Positions 29,177 through 38,023 of a stretch of 64,000 nt of DNA are shown in pieces. The notes below the pieces were generated by a model, which saw only the letters and a list, made by a program, of their open reading frames with translations, was not told the DNA's origin and made no database searches. Location: the NCBI RefSeq assembly GCF_000211855.2, contig NC_015638.1, forward strand, positions 1,550,001 through 1,614,000, in the 5' to 3' direction. Position numbers and translations under genes: made by a program. This DNA is from Lacinutrix sp. 5H-3-7-4. Lineage in GTDB: Bacteria > Bacteroidota > Bacteroidia > Flavobacteriales > Flavobacteriaceae. Every line of letters begins with the position of its first letter. Within the stretch, counting starts at the first letter, position 1.

Positions 29177-30070
29177 TTGAGTAAAACTTCAGCAAAAGTA
29201 ATAGAACATACTTGGGTTTCAGATTTCAAAGAAATCACTAAAATGCGTTTAGCATTAAGTGTTGTGTTTTCTTCAATTGCTGGTTATTTACTAGGTGTAG
29301 AAACTGTAAATTTCACAACATTATTTTTGTTAGCTTTTGGTGGGTATTTTATGGTAGGTGCATCTAATGCTTTTAACCAAATTATAGAAAAAGATCTTGA
29401 TGCTTTGATGGATCGAACTAAAAACCGACCTATACCTGCAGGTCGAATGACAGTGAAGACAGCGTTTATTATTGCTACTATTTTTACAATTTTAGGTATT
29501 ACAATATTATATACAATAAACCCACAAACAGCAATGTTTGGGGCTATATCTATATTTTTATATACTTGTGTTTATACACCACTTAAAACCAAAACACCTT
29601 TAGCCGTTTTTGTAGGTGCTATACCAGGAGCGATTCCTTTTATGTTAGGTTGGGTAGCTGCAACTAACGATTTTGGTATTGAGCCAGGAGTATTATTTGC
29701 TCTCCAGTTTTTTTGGCAATTCCCACATTTTTGGGCAATAGGATGGTTTTTATATAACGATTATAAAAAAGGAGGTTTCTTTATGTTGCCAACTGGTAAA
29801 CAAGATAGAGGTACAGCAGTACAAACTATAACATATACAATTTGGACTATTTTGGTTTCTATTGTGCCGGTTTTTGGAGTAACTGGCCAATTAAAATTAT
29901 CAATAGTTTCTGCCGTAATTGTATTTGGAGCAGGAGTATTTATGCTGTATTATGCAATTTTATTATTTAAAAAAATGACAGAAAAAGCAGCAAAACAATT
30001 AATGCTGGCTAGTGTTTCATATATAACATTTATTCAAATAGTATACGTTTTAGATAAATTTATTAGATAA
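29177..30070 (+). CDS. cyoE: Protoheme IX farnesyltransferase (heme O synthase)
   Basis: A membrane prenyltransferase of 297 residues with about eight or nine helices. The signature NAFNQIIEKDLDALMDRTKN supplies the Asn and Asp residues that bind the Mg-diphosphate, and a second conserved stretch contains DYKKGGFFMLP. It adds a farnesyl group to heme b to make heme O, a precursor of the heme of the oxidase encoded here. The start is TTG at 29177. It leads the second oxidase gene block, and the next gene follows after 2 bases. Confidence 0.94.
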   Translation: MSKTSAKVIEHTWVSDFKEITKMRLALSVVFSSIAGYLLGVETVNFTTLFLLAFGGYFMVGASNAFNQIIEKDLDALMDRTKNRPIPAGRMTVKTAFIIATIFTILGITILYTINPQTAMFGAISIFLYTCVYTPLKTKTPLAVFVGAIPGAIPFMLGWVAATNDFGIEPGVLFALQFFWQFPHFWAIGWFLYNDYKKGGFFMLPTGKQDRGTAVQTITYTIWTILVSIVPVFGVTGQLKLSIVSAVIVFGAGVFMLYYAILLFKKMTEKAAKQLMLASVSYITFIQIVYVLDKFIR

Positions 30071-30072
30071 TT

Positions 30073-30654
30073 ATGGATTTAACCCAAGGCTCTTTAGAAG
30101 AGAAAAATGAACGTGCAAAAAAAATGATGCTATGGTTTGGCCTTATTTCTTTATTCATGTCATTTGCAGGATTAACAAGTGCCGTTATAATTAGTAGAAC
30201 TAGACCAGATTGGTCTGATGGTTTACAATTACCAATCATTTTTTTATATAGTGTTTTTGTAATAGTTGCTAGTAGTATAACCTTTATTATAGCAAAACGT
30301 GCATTAAAAAGTAATAACAGGAAAAATGCATCTGTATTTTTAATAATTACTTTTATACTAGGAGTAGTGTTTATAATTATGCAGTTTGAAGGCTTTAAAG
30401 CCTTAATAAATTCTGGTTATTATTTAACGGGAGAAACAAGTAATCCAAAAGCGTCTTTTATATTTTTAATAGCTTTTGTACACCTTTTACACGTTGCTGT
30501 AGGCCTTATTTGTCTATTGGTAGTAATTTATAATCATTTTAAACAAAAGTATACAGCTAATAAAATGTTAGGCTTTACACTAGCAGGTACATTTTGGCAT
30601 TTTATTGATATACTTTGGGTATTTCTATATTTATTGCTCTATTTTGTGGCTTAA
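30073..30654 (+). CDS. Cytochrome c oxidase subunit III family protein (short form)
   Basis: A membrane protein of 193 residues with five hydrophobic helices, of the five-helix COX3 class. Typical features are the MMLWFGLISLFMSFAG start, HLLHVAVGL in the fourth helix, and a final helix with FWHFIDILWVFLYLLLYF. It follows cyoE by 2 bases and precedes a longer subunit III paralogue. Subunit III stabilises proton uptake by subunit I. Whether both forms enter one enzyme or one acts in assembly cannot be decided here. Confidence 0.9.
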   Translation: MDLTQGSLEEKNERAKKMMLWFGLISLFMSFAGLTSAVIISRTRPDWSDGLQLPIIFLYSVFVIVASSITFIIAKRALKSNNRKNASVFLIITFILGVVFIIMQFEGFKALINSGYYLTGETSNPKASFIFLIAFVHLLHVAVGLICLLVVIYNHFKQKYTANKMLGFTLAGTFWHFIDILWVFLYLLLYFVA

Positions 30655-30755
30655 AAACTATTTAGAAACAAGTTCACTTAAACTATATTTAATTAATCAT
30701 ATAATACTAGGCTCAAAAATTACACTTTAACATTTCTTTAGAAGAAGAAAATGAT

Positions 30756-30763
30756 TATTTTTG
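30756..30763 (+). promoter_or_regulatory. Probable -7 element upstream of the long subunit III gene
   Basis: TATTTTTG matches TAnnTTTG and lies 30 bases before the ATG at 30794. It overlaps an in-frame TTG (30761), which makes that earlier codon an unlikely start. Confidence 0.5.
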
Positions 30764-30793
30764 TGCCATATTAAAAAAAACGAATCCAACTAT

Positions 30794-31792
30794 ATGAACA
30801 CTACAGTTGCTACTACTGGAACAGAAACTAAAACTTGGGGAGGCGGAAATAAGCCACTTAAAGCAAGTTATGGTAAAATGATGATGTGGTTTTTTATCTT
30901 ATCAGATGCTTTAACTTTCTCAGGATTTTTAGCTGCGTACGGTTTTTCAAGATTTAAATTTATTGGCTCTTGGCCAATTGCCGATGAGGTTTTTACTCAC
31001 ATACCATTTTTTCACGGTAATTATCCAATGATTTATGTAGCGTTTATGACGTTTGTTTTAATTATGTCTTCAGTAACTATGGTTTTAGCTGTAGATGCAG
31101 GACATCATTTAAGACAAAAGGCAGTAACATGGTACATGTTTTTAACTATTATTGGAGGTATAATATTTGTTGGTTCTCAAGCTTGGGAATGGGGAACATT
31201 TATTAAAGGAGATTTTGGTGCAGTACAAACTAAAGGTGGTAACATTTTACAATTTGGACATTACGAAACAATTGATGGAGAACAGATTTTTGTTCGTGAT
31301 GCAGTAAAAAGTTTTGCTACAGCAACAACAACAGAAAGAACACAACACGAAAGTAAAAATGGTTTATGGTTTATTGGTGAGGATACTTTACCAGAATATA
31401 CTGTAAATGATGTATACAATGGCTTAACAGCACATTCTAATATTTTAGTAAGAACTCAGGATATTAATGAGCATGGAGAGAAAACAGTATTAACTCGTGA
31501 AGAATCTTTAAAACAAATTAAAAACAACGGTAAGCAAGTAGTACATGGTGCTAACCTTCAGGTTAACGAATATGGATCACCTTTATTTGGAGATTTCTTC
31601 TTCTTCATTACAGGATTTCACGGTTTTCACGTATTCTCAGGAGTTGTAATTAACATAATTATTTTCTTTAATGTTATTTTAGGAACTTACGAAAGACGTA
31701 AAAACTACGAAATGGTAGAGAAAGTTGGTTTATATTGGCACTTTGTAGATTTAGTATGGGTATTCGTATTCACATTCTTCTACTTAGTTTAA
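30794..31792 (+). CDS. Cytochrome c oxidase subunit III with large internal insertion
   Basis: A protein of 332 residues from ATG 30794. The frame is open to a TTG at 30761, rejected because it overlaps the putative -7 element. Helices with SDALTFSGFLAAYG and GSQAWEWG, then GDFFFFITGFHGFHVFSG and YWHFVDLVWVFVFTFFYLV, are typical of subunit III. Between the helix ending at about residue 137 and the one starting at about 263 lies a hydrophilic segment of about 125 residues that most subunit III proteins lack. Subunit IV follows after 49 bases. Confidence 0.9.
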   Translation: MNTTVATTGTETKTWGGGNKPLKASYGKMMMWFFILSDALTFSGFLAAYGFSRFKFIGSWPIADEVFTHIPFFHGNYPMIYVAFMTFVLIMSSVTMVLAVDAGHHLRQKAVTWYMFLTIIGGIIFVGSQAWEWGTFIKGDFGAVQTKGGNILQFGHYETIDGEQIFVRDAVKSFATATTTERTQHESKNGLWFIGEDTLPEYTVNDVYNGLTAHSNILVRTQDINEHGEKTVLTREESLKQIKNNGKQVVHGANLQVNEYGSPLFGDFFFFITGFHGFHVFSGVVINIIIFFNVILGTYERRKNYEMVEKVGLYWHFVDLVWVFVFTFFYLV

Positions 31793-31841
31793 TCAATTAA
31801 AATAGTTACTTCTTTTAAAAAAGAATTTTAAAAATATTAAA

Positions 31842-32222
31842 ATGGCACACGAACATAAATTAGAAATATTTAGAGGGTTATGGAAATTTAAGTCTAATAC
31901 TCAAAAAATTTGGGGAGTATTAGCATTCTTAACTTTTGTAACTGCAATAGAAGTTATTTTAGGTATCTATAAACCTGAAATTTTAATGAAACAAGTATTA
32001 GGAATGAAAGGTCTTAACTGGATTTTTATTATACTAACCATTGTTAAAGCATATTATATTACTTGGGACTTTATGCACATGCGTGATGAAACAAAAGCAT
32101 TACGTAGAGCAGTAGTTTGGACTGGAGTATTTTTAATTTGCTACTTAATTTTCATTTTACTTCAAGAAGGCGGATATATAGAAAGTGTATATTCAAATGG
32201 TTTTATTAAAAGAGATTTTTAA
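31842..32222 (+). CDS. Cytochrome c oxidase subunit IV (caa3 type)
   Basis: A 126-residue protein with three hydrophobic helices after a short polar start (MAHEHKLEIF). It has the family pattern TIVKAYYITWDFMHMRDETKA around the second helix. It is the small subunit of caa3-type oxidases, located right after subunit III, and closes this transcription unit before a strong terminator. Confidence 0.9.
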   Translation: MAHEHKLEIFRGLWKFKSNTQKIWGVLAFLTFVTAIEVILGIYKPEILMKQVLGMKGLNWIFIILTIVKAYYITWDFMHMRDETKALRRAVVWTGVFLICYLIFILLQEGGYIESVYSNGFIKRDF

Positions 32223-32262
32223 TAAAAATTAAACATAGCTTATTTAAGCGTTAAAAGACAGG

Positions 32263-32292
32263 AAAAGGTGGTTTATTTAAACCACCTTTTTT
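32263..32292 (+). terminator. Rho-independent terminator after oxidase subunit IV
   Basis: A 12-bp perfect stem (AAAAGGTGGTTT at 32263-32274, AAACCACCTTTT at 32279-32290) with a 4-base loop ends in a T run. The T run continues into the putative promoter of the next gene. Confidence 0.88.
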
Positions 32293-32299
32293 ATTTTTG
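32292..32299 (+). promoter_or_regulatory. Probable -7 element for the SCO block
   Basis: TATTTTTG matches TAnnTTTG and abuts the terminator T tract, 25 bases before the ATG at 32324. Confidence 0.5.
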
Positions 32300-32323
32300 C
32301 ATTATTAAATAATTAGCAAATAA

Positions 32324-33055
32324 ATGAATAGCAAAAGCATAAAAAAGTATGGTATTTTAGTAGTATTGTTTTTCTTGCCTGTTGCTTTCTTACTCATGCT
32401 ATATCCATCTACAAATAATTACAATCGCTTAGATATTGTTAAAGAAAATGTATTGGATATAACGAACTTATCATCTGTTACAAATTCAAGCATTCAATTA
32501 AAAGACCATATTACGGTACTAGGTTTTTTAGGTAACGATCCAGAATCTAAAATTGTAGAAGCTTCTAATCTTAAAGAATTAGTATACAATAAATTTAAAG
32601 GTTTTAAAAAATTCCAAATCGTTATATTGGTTTCTCAAGAAGCAAGAGCACAAACTAAAAGACTAATTCAAGAACTTAATAAATACAGTGAGCATAAATA
32701 TTGGCATTTTGTATATGCAAGCGATAATGACATGAATAAACTATTTAATAGTCTACGCTCTAGTTTACGTCTAGATAGTAATTTAGCAACTCGCGGTTTT
32801 TTTGTTATAGATAAAGAATTGAACCAGCGTGGCAGGCTAGATGATCGTACAAAAAAAGAGATAGAAAGAGGCGATAAGGTTAGACCATTAACAGCTTATA
32901 ATGCATCAGAGGTTTCAATTATAAAAAATAAATTAGCTGCCGAAGATATGCGTGTATTATTAGAAGAATATAGAAAATCTGGTAGAAATAAAGTAGATTC
33001 ATCTAACCGTAGAGCTCAGGATTTAAATCCAAATAAAAAAGTAGAAGATAATTAG
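32324..33055 (+). CDS. Membrane-anchored SCO/thioredoxin-like protein lacking cysteines
   Basis: A protein of 243 residues with one N-terminal membrane helix (about 10-26) and a periplasmic domain. The order of elements (ITVLGFLGND, a helix, FQIVILVSQE, ATRGFFVIDKELNQRGR) follows the SCO/thioredoxin fold of the next gene. There is no Cys anywhere, so it has neither redox activity nor the SCO copper site. The C-terminal 50 residues are highly charged. Its position directly before SCO1 points to an assembly role for the oxidase. The family assignment is inferred from pattern and context. Confidence 0.6.
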   Translation: MNSKSIKKYGILVVLFFLPVAFLLMLYPSTNNYNRLDIVKENVLDITNLSSVTNSSIQLKDHITVLGFLGNDPESKIVEASNLKELVYNKFKGFKKFQIVILVSQEARAQTKRLIQELNKYSEHKYWHFVYASDNDMNKLFNSLRSSLRLDSNLATRGFFVIDKELNQRGRLDDRTKKEIERGDKVRPLTAYNASEVSIIKNKLAAEDMRVLLEEYRKSGRNKVDSSNRRAQDLNPNKKVEDN

Positions 33056-33095
33056 TCACCAATAACTAAGCTAAAGAAAAGTATAATATAGTGTT

Positions 33096-33851
33096 ATGAA
33101 AAAAAAGAATTACTCTTACATAGGAATTGCATTTATAATTCTAGTATTTGGTATCATATTTATTCCAAGAATAGTAAATAGAATAAAAGACAATAAAATA
33201 GTAGATAACAACAAAAGTAGAAGTGTTGGTATTGCTAACCCGTCAGATGAAGAAAAAAAGGCTTTAGCATTATCTTTTATCGAAATTAATGGCAAACCTA
33301 AAAAAGTACCTAATTTTAGTTTTACAAACCAGGATGGAGAAACTATTACGCAAGACGATTACTTAGGTAAAGTGTATGTAGTAGAATTTTTCTTTACCAC
33401 TTGCCCAACTATTTGTCCTAGAATGAATAGAAATTTAATTGAAATTCAAAACGCATTTAAAAATGAAGATGGTTTTGGTATAGCTTCATTTTCAATAATG
33501 CCAGAAGTAGATACACCAGAAGTTTTAAAAGCATATGCTCAAGATTATGGTGTAACAAACCCAAACTGGAATTTAATGACAGGAGAAGAAAAAGCAATAT
33601 TTGATTTAGCAAATATTGGCTTTAATATTTTTGTTGGTAAAGTAGCAGATGATGAAATGGGATTTGAGCACTCTGGAGATTTTGCTTTAATAGATAAAAA
33701 TGGTTTTATAAGATCTAGAAAAGATGCATTTGGAAATCCTAAAATTTTCTATAAAGGAGTTATTAGTGAGCAAGAAAAAATGGATGAAGATGGAAATGAG
33801 CAAGAAATATCAATGTTAAAAGAAGATATTAAAAAGCTTTTAAATGAGTAA
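33096..33851 (+). CDS. SCO1/SenC copper chaperone for cytochrome c oxidase
   Basis: A protein of 251 residues with an N-terminal membrane anchor (about 8-24) and a thioredoxin-fold domain. The copper-binding CPTICP motif (CxxxC) follows VYVVEFFFTT, and the third ligand is the His in FEHSGDFALIDKNG. SCO proteins deliver copper to, or reduce, the CuA site of subunit II. The gene lies 40 bases after the cysteine-free relative and before the DUF420 gene, inside the oxidase assembly block. Confidence 0.93.
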   Translation: MKKKNYSYIGIAFIILVFGIIFIPRIVNRIKDNKIVDNNKSRSVGIANPSDEEKKALALSFIEINGKPKKVPNFSFTNQDGETITQDDYLGKVYVVEFFFTTCPTICPRMNRNLIEIQNAFKNEDGFGIASFSIMPEVDTPEVLKAYAQDYGVTNPNWNLMTGEEKAIFDLANIGFNIFVGKVADDEMGFEHSGDFALIDKNGFIRSRKDAFGNPKIFYKGVISEQEKMDEDGNEQEISMLKEDIKKLLNE

Positions 33852-33892
33852 TAATATATTACTTCAATAAAAAAATTATAGCTGGAAATATT

Positions 33893-34441
33893 ATGGAAGC
33901 ACAAGAAAATATAGAAAACGAAAAGAAATATAATAAATGGATTGTTGCTTTGTCAATAATCATACCTGTTGCGGTGGCAGCTTTATTTGGTATTAAACTT
34001 AAGGATTTTGGTGTAGATATAGAACCACTAACATTTTTACCGCCAATTTATGCCACAATTAATGGATTAACAGCTATTGTACTAATAATTTCAGTAAATG
34101 CAATTAAAAAAGGAAATAGAAAGCTTCATGAAAAATTAAATAAATTCGCAATAGCATTATCTGTATCTTTTTTGTTAATGTATATCGCTTATCACATGAC
34201 AAGTAATTCTACAACTTTTGGAGGCGAAGGCATTATTAAATATGTGTACTACTTTATATTAATTACACATATTATATTATCTATAGCAGTAATACCATTT
34301 GTATTAATAACTTATGTTAGAGCTATATCAAATAACTTTTTAAGGCATAAAAAAATAGCAAGAATAACATATCCATTATGGTTATATGTAGCAATTACAG
34401 GAGTAATTGTGTATTTAATGATAGCACCATATTACGCTTAA
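33893..34441 (+). CDS. DUF420 membrane protein, oxidase-associated
   Basis: A protein of 182 residues with five hydrophobic helices. It includes conserved His residues in AYHMTSNST and ILITHIILS and the RHKKIARITYPLWLYVAITGVIVYLM ending, split by a turn. DUF420 proteins are usually encoded beside SCO1 and caa3 oxidase genes and are thought to help oxidase assembly (family context, mechanism unknown). The gene starts 41 bases after SCO1 and precedes the 71-residue CxxC protein by 12 bases. Confidence 0.88.
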   Translation: MEAQENIENEKKYNKWIVALSIIIPVAVAALFGIKLKDFGVDIEPLTFLPPIYATINGLTAIVLIISVNAIKKGNRKLHEKLNKFAIALSVSFLLMYIAYHMTSNSTTFGGEGIIKYVYYFILITHIILSIAVIPFVLITYVRAISNNFLRHKKIARITYPLWLYVAITGVIVYLMIAPYYA

Positions 34442-34453
34442 AAACTACTTAAA

Positions 34454-34669
34454 ATGAAAACTAAGTTCATATTATTATTTCTTGCTTTTATATCTTTTTT
34501 AAATACCAATGCGCAATGTGCCATGTGCCGTGCTGTTTTAGAAAGCGAAGAAGGTATGGGCACGGCAAAAAGTATTAACGATGGTATTATTTACTTAGCT
34601 GCAATACCATATATTTTAGTTTTTGGCATTGGATATTACATTTACAGAAGGTATTTTAGAGTCAAATAA
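34454..34669 (+). CDS. Small secreted/membrane CxxC protein of unknown function
   Basis: A protein of 71 residues. A signal peptide ends near FLNTNAQ, immediately followed by CAMC (residues 22-25) in QCAMCRAVLESEEG. A single C-terminal helix (about 47-64) and a basic tail RRYFRVK follow. The CxxC next to the cleavage site could bind metal or undergo thiol exchange. Location at the end of the SCO/DUF420 block suggests a part in oxidase assembly, which is inference. The family was not recognised by name. Confidence 0.75.
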   Translation: MKTKFILLFLAFISFLNTNAQCAMCRAVLESEEGMGTAKSINDGIIYLAAIPYILVFGIGYYIYRRYFRVK

Positions 34670-34793
34670 TACCAATGCTTCCGTCGTTTATTTAATATTT
34701 TAACATTTTATTAGTAAAATACTTGTAACAAATAAAGTCTTTTGTAGTCTAATGGATATGATGTAACTAACATCAACAAAAAAACTAACCATT

Positions 34794-35495
34794 ATGCTAA
34801 AAATAAGCAAACTACATAAGTCTTATCCTATAGGAGACTCTAGCTTACATGTTTTAAAAGGAATTGATCTTTCAGTAGAAAGTGGAGAGATGGTTGCCAT
34901 TATGGGATCATCAGGATCAGGAAAATCTACACTATTAAATATAATTGGTATGTTAGATGAAGCAGACGAAGGAGAATATATTTTAGACAATGTTCCAATT
35001 AAAAACCTTACAGAGAAAAAAGCAGCTATTTACCGTAATAAGTTTTTGGGTTTCATTTTTCAATCTTTTAATTTAATAAATTATAAAAACGCATTAGATA
35101 ATGTTGCTTTGCCATTATACTATCAAGGTTTAAAACGTAAAGAGCGTATTGAAAAAGGGCTTTTTCACCTAGAAAAAGTAGGTTTAAAAGATTGGGCAGA
35201 GCATTTGCCAAACGAGCTTTCTGGTGGACAAAAACAACGTGTAGCCATAGCTAGAGCATTAGCTGCAAATCCCAAATTATTATTGGCAGATGAGCCAACA
35301 GGAGCTTTAGATACAAAGACGTCTCACGAAATAATGGACTTTATACAAACTTTAAATGACGAAGGAAAAACCATTTTAATGGTAACCCATGAAGAAGACA
35401 TAGCAAGTATGTGTAAACGTATTGTGAGGTTAAAAGACGGTGTAATAATGGAAGACGCTTTTGTAGAACAAGTAAGAGCATCACAATATGTTTGA
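34794..35495 (+). CDS. ABC transporter ATP-binding protein (MacB/LolD type)
   Basis: A 233-residue ATPase with Walker A GSSGSGKST (about residues 38-46), the Q-loop FIFQSFNL, the signature LSGGQKQRVAIARAL, Walker B LLLADEPTGALD and the switch His in VTHEE. Two permease genes, an HlyD-like adaptor and a TolC-like channel follow. This makes it the motor of a MacAB-TolC-like tripartite exporter. The stop overlaps the start of the first permease by 8 bases. The substrate cannot be told from sequence. Confidence 0.93.
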   Translation: MLKISKLHKSYPIGDSSLHVLKGIDLSVESGEMVAIMGSSGSGKSTLLNIIGMLDEADEGEYILDNVPIKNLTEKKAAIYRNKFLGFIFQSFNLINYKNALDNVALPLYYQGLKRKERIEKGLFHLEKVGLKDWAEHLPNELSGGQKQRVAIARALAANPKLLLADEPTGALDTKTSHEIMDFIQTLNDEGKTILMVTHEEDIASMCKRIVRLKDGVIMEDAFVEQVRASQYV

Positions 35496-36717
35496 TAGAG
35501 ATCTCTGGAGAGAAATTTTCCAAAGTATTAATATGAATAAAACCAGAACCTTATTATCTGGTTTCACAGTAGCTTTTGCAATATTATTGTTTGCCTTGTT
35601 ATTTGGTATAACCAATGGGCTTTTAAACACATTTGATACCGCATTTGTAGATGATGCAAAAAACTCAATATTCATAAATTCTGGTAGAACTTCAAAAGCA
35701 AGTAATGGTTTACAAGCAGGTAGGCAAATTCAATTTGAAAATGCAGATCAAGAATGGATAAAGAAAGAATTTGGAGATAAGGTACAATACATTACTTCAC
35801 GAATTTATTTAAACGTTACTGCATCTTTTAGAAACGAAAAAAACAATTATAGTATTCGTGCAGTAAACCCAGACCATCAATATCTAGAGAATACAAAAGT
35901 AAATTATGGTAGATATATAAATGAATCTGATATTAAAAATAAAACCAAAGTTGTTGTAATTGGCCGTTTGGTAGAAGAAGATTTATTTTTAAAAACAACA
36001 GCCATAGGAAAGTACTTAAACTTAAACGGAATTCAGTACAAGGTTGTAGGCGTTTTTAGTGATGATGGTGGTGATAATGAAGAGCGTTTAATTTATATGC
36101 CAGTATCTACAGCACAACAAATTTATGGAAATAACGACCACATAGACCAAATTAATTTAACCTATAATCCAGACATGAATTTTGATGCAGCTATAGGTTT
36201 TAGTAACATGTTAACCAGAAAACTTAAAGAACGCTTTTTAGTTTCTCAAAACGACCAACGCGCCATACGAGTAAGAAACTTAGCAAATGAGTCTAAAGCA
36301 GTAGACCAAATGACGTTTATATTAGGAATCCTTGTTTTAGTAATTGGTTTTGGAACCTTAATAGCAGGAATTGTAGGTATAAGTAATATTATGATTTTTA
36401 TTGTAAAAGAACGTACTAAAGAAATTGGAATTAGAAAAGCCTTAGGAGCGGCACCTAGATCTATAGTTTTAATTATACTATTAGAATCTATTTTAATAAC
36501 AATAATAGCAGGTTTTGTTGGACTATTATTAGGTATGGGAATTTTAGAACTTGTAGGTCCAAGTCTTGAAAAATATTTTATAAAGGATCCTTTTGTAAGC
36601 TTAAACTTAGTTATTGGAGCAACAATAACATTAATTATAGCTGGAGGTTTAGCAGGATATGTACCAGCAAAAAAAGCATCAAGAATTAAACCTATTGTAG
36701 CACTAAGAGACGATTAA
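35488..36717 (+). CDS. ABC transporter permease (MacB/FtsX type), first of two
   Basis: A 409-residue protein with a first helix at about 20-42, a large periplasmic MacB-PCD domain (about 43-270) and three C-terminal helices with the FtsX pattern VKERTKEIGIRKALGAAPRSI. The ending KASRIKPIVALRDD is typical. It overlaps the ATPase gene by 8 bases and is followed after 2 bases by a related permease, so the exporter core is probably a heterodimer of two half-permeases. Confidence 0.9.
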   Translation: MFDRDLWREIFQSINMNKTRTLLSGFTVAFAILLFALLFGITNGLLNTFDTAFVDDAKNSIFINSGRTSKASNGLQAGRQIQFENADQEWIKKEFGDKVQYITSRIYLNVTASFRNEKNNYSIRAVNPDHQYLENTKVNYGRYINESDIKNKTKVVVIGRLVEEDLFLKTTAIGKYLNLNGIQYKVVGVFSDDGGDNEERLIYMPVSTAQQIYGNNDHIDQINLTYNPDMNFDAAIGFSNMLTRKLKERFLVSQNDQRAIRVRNLANESKAVDQMTFILGILVLVIGFGTLIAGIVGISNIMIFIVKERTKEIGIRKALGAAPRSIVLIILLESILITIIAGFVGLLLGMGILELVGPSLEKYFIKDPFVSLNLVIGATITLIIAGGLAGYVPAKKASRIKPIVALRDD

Positions 36718-36719
36718 TT

Positions 36720-37961
36720 ATGCGATTTTTATTAGAAAGAGATACATGGCAAGAAGTCTTCGATAGTTTAGGTAAAAATAAACTTAGAACAGGACTAACA
36801 ATGGTTGGTGTTTGGTGGGGAATTTTACTACTTATCGCACTATTAGGATCAGCACGTGGTATAGAAAATTCATTTAATAGACTATTTGGTAGTTTTGCAA
36901 CAAACAGCGTATTTGTTTGGGCGCAAAGTACAAGTAAACCTTTTAAAGGTTTTCAAGAAGGAAGACAAGTGCAGCTAAAAATTAGTGATGCTAAAAAAAT
37001 AGAAGAAAATGTAGAAGGTATAGAGTTTGTTGTACCAAGAAATCAAAGTCAAGCTTTAGTAGTACGTAATTTTTTATCAGGAACTTTTGGCGTAAATGGT
37101 GATTATCCATTATTAGATCAAGTTCAAAAAAAGAAAATGATTCGTGGGCGTTTTATTAATCAAACAGATATTGATGATAATAGAAAAGTAGTCGTTATTT
37201 CAGAAGAAATTTACAAACAGCTTTTTGAAAAAGATGCCGAAATGATTGGAGAATACATTCAGTTAAACGGTATGAATTTTAAAGTTGTTGGTATGTTTGA
37301 AACTGGTAATGCAAACATGGGACCAAGTAGCGATATGCATATTCCATTTACCACATTTCAGCAAATTTATAATATGGGAGAAAATATTGGTTGGATGATG
37401 ATTACTGGAAAACCAGAATACAATATTTCACAAATTGAAACCGATGCTAAACTTATACTAAGAAACCTAAATAAAGTACACCCAAAAGATAACCGAGCTT
37501 TTGGTAGTTTTAACTTAGGAAAAGAATTTGCTAAAATTACAGGCTTTTTAACAGGAATGCAATTTTTAACATGGTTTGTAGGTATTGCTACGCTTTTTGC
37601 AGGCGTATTTGCAATTGGTAATATTCTATTAATTACAGTAAAAGAAAGAACAAAAGAAATAGGCGTACGCCGTGCCTTAGGAGCAACACCATTTGAAATA
37701 AAACGTCAAGTAATATTAGAAGCCATATTTATAACATTAATTGCTGGATTACTTGGTATTATAACAGGTGGATCTCTATTAATACTGGTAGATAAACTAG
37801 CAGGCCAAGGTCCAGATGCTATATTAGTAAACGCATCAGTACCAATTTCTGTAGTATTAATTTCATTAGTAATACTTGTAGTTTTAGGAACCTTAATAGG
37901 CTTAATACCCGCATTTAAAGCTACAAGCATAAAGCCTATAGAAGCATTAAGAGAAGAATAA
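36720..37961 (+). CDS. ABC transporter permease (MacB/FtsX type), second of two
   Basis: A 413-residue paralogue of the preceding gene. It has a first helix near 22-43, a periplasmic MacB-PCD domain and three C-terminal helices with VKERTKEIGVRRALGATPFEI and the ending KATSIKPIEALREE. Both ends are closely similar to its neighbour, pointing to an old tandem duplication. The adaptor gene follows after 62 bases. Confidence 0.9.
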   Translation: MRFLLERDTWQEVFDSLGKNKLRTGLTMVGVWWGILLLIALLGSARGIENSFNRLFGSFATNSVFVWAQSTSKPFKGFQEGRQVQLKISDAKKIEENVEGIEFVVPRNQSQALVVRNFLSGTFGVNGDYPLLDQVQKKKMIRGRFINQTDIDDNRKVVVISEEIYKQLFEKDAEMIGEYIQLNGMNFKVVGMFETGNANMGPSSDMHIPFTTFQQIYNMGENIGWMMITGKPEYNISQIETDAKLILRNLNKVHPKDNRAFGSFNLGKEFAKITGFLTGMQFLTWFVGIATLFAGVFAIGNILLITVKERTKEIGVRRALGATPFEIKRQVILEAIFITLIAGLLGIITGGSLLILVDKLAGQGPDAILVNASVPISVVLISLVILVVLGTLIGLIPAFKATSIKPIEALREE

Positions 37962-38023
37962 TAAATTAAAAATAAAACCGAAAGTCAATCGCTTTCAAAC
38001 CAACTGAAGTAAATTATAATAAA

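Noticed and set aside
30761-30793. Upstream TTG start for oxidase subunit III
   Set aside because: It overlaps the TAnnTTTG element and adds a charged stretch before the family start, so ATG 30794 was chosen.
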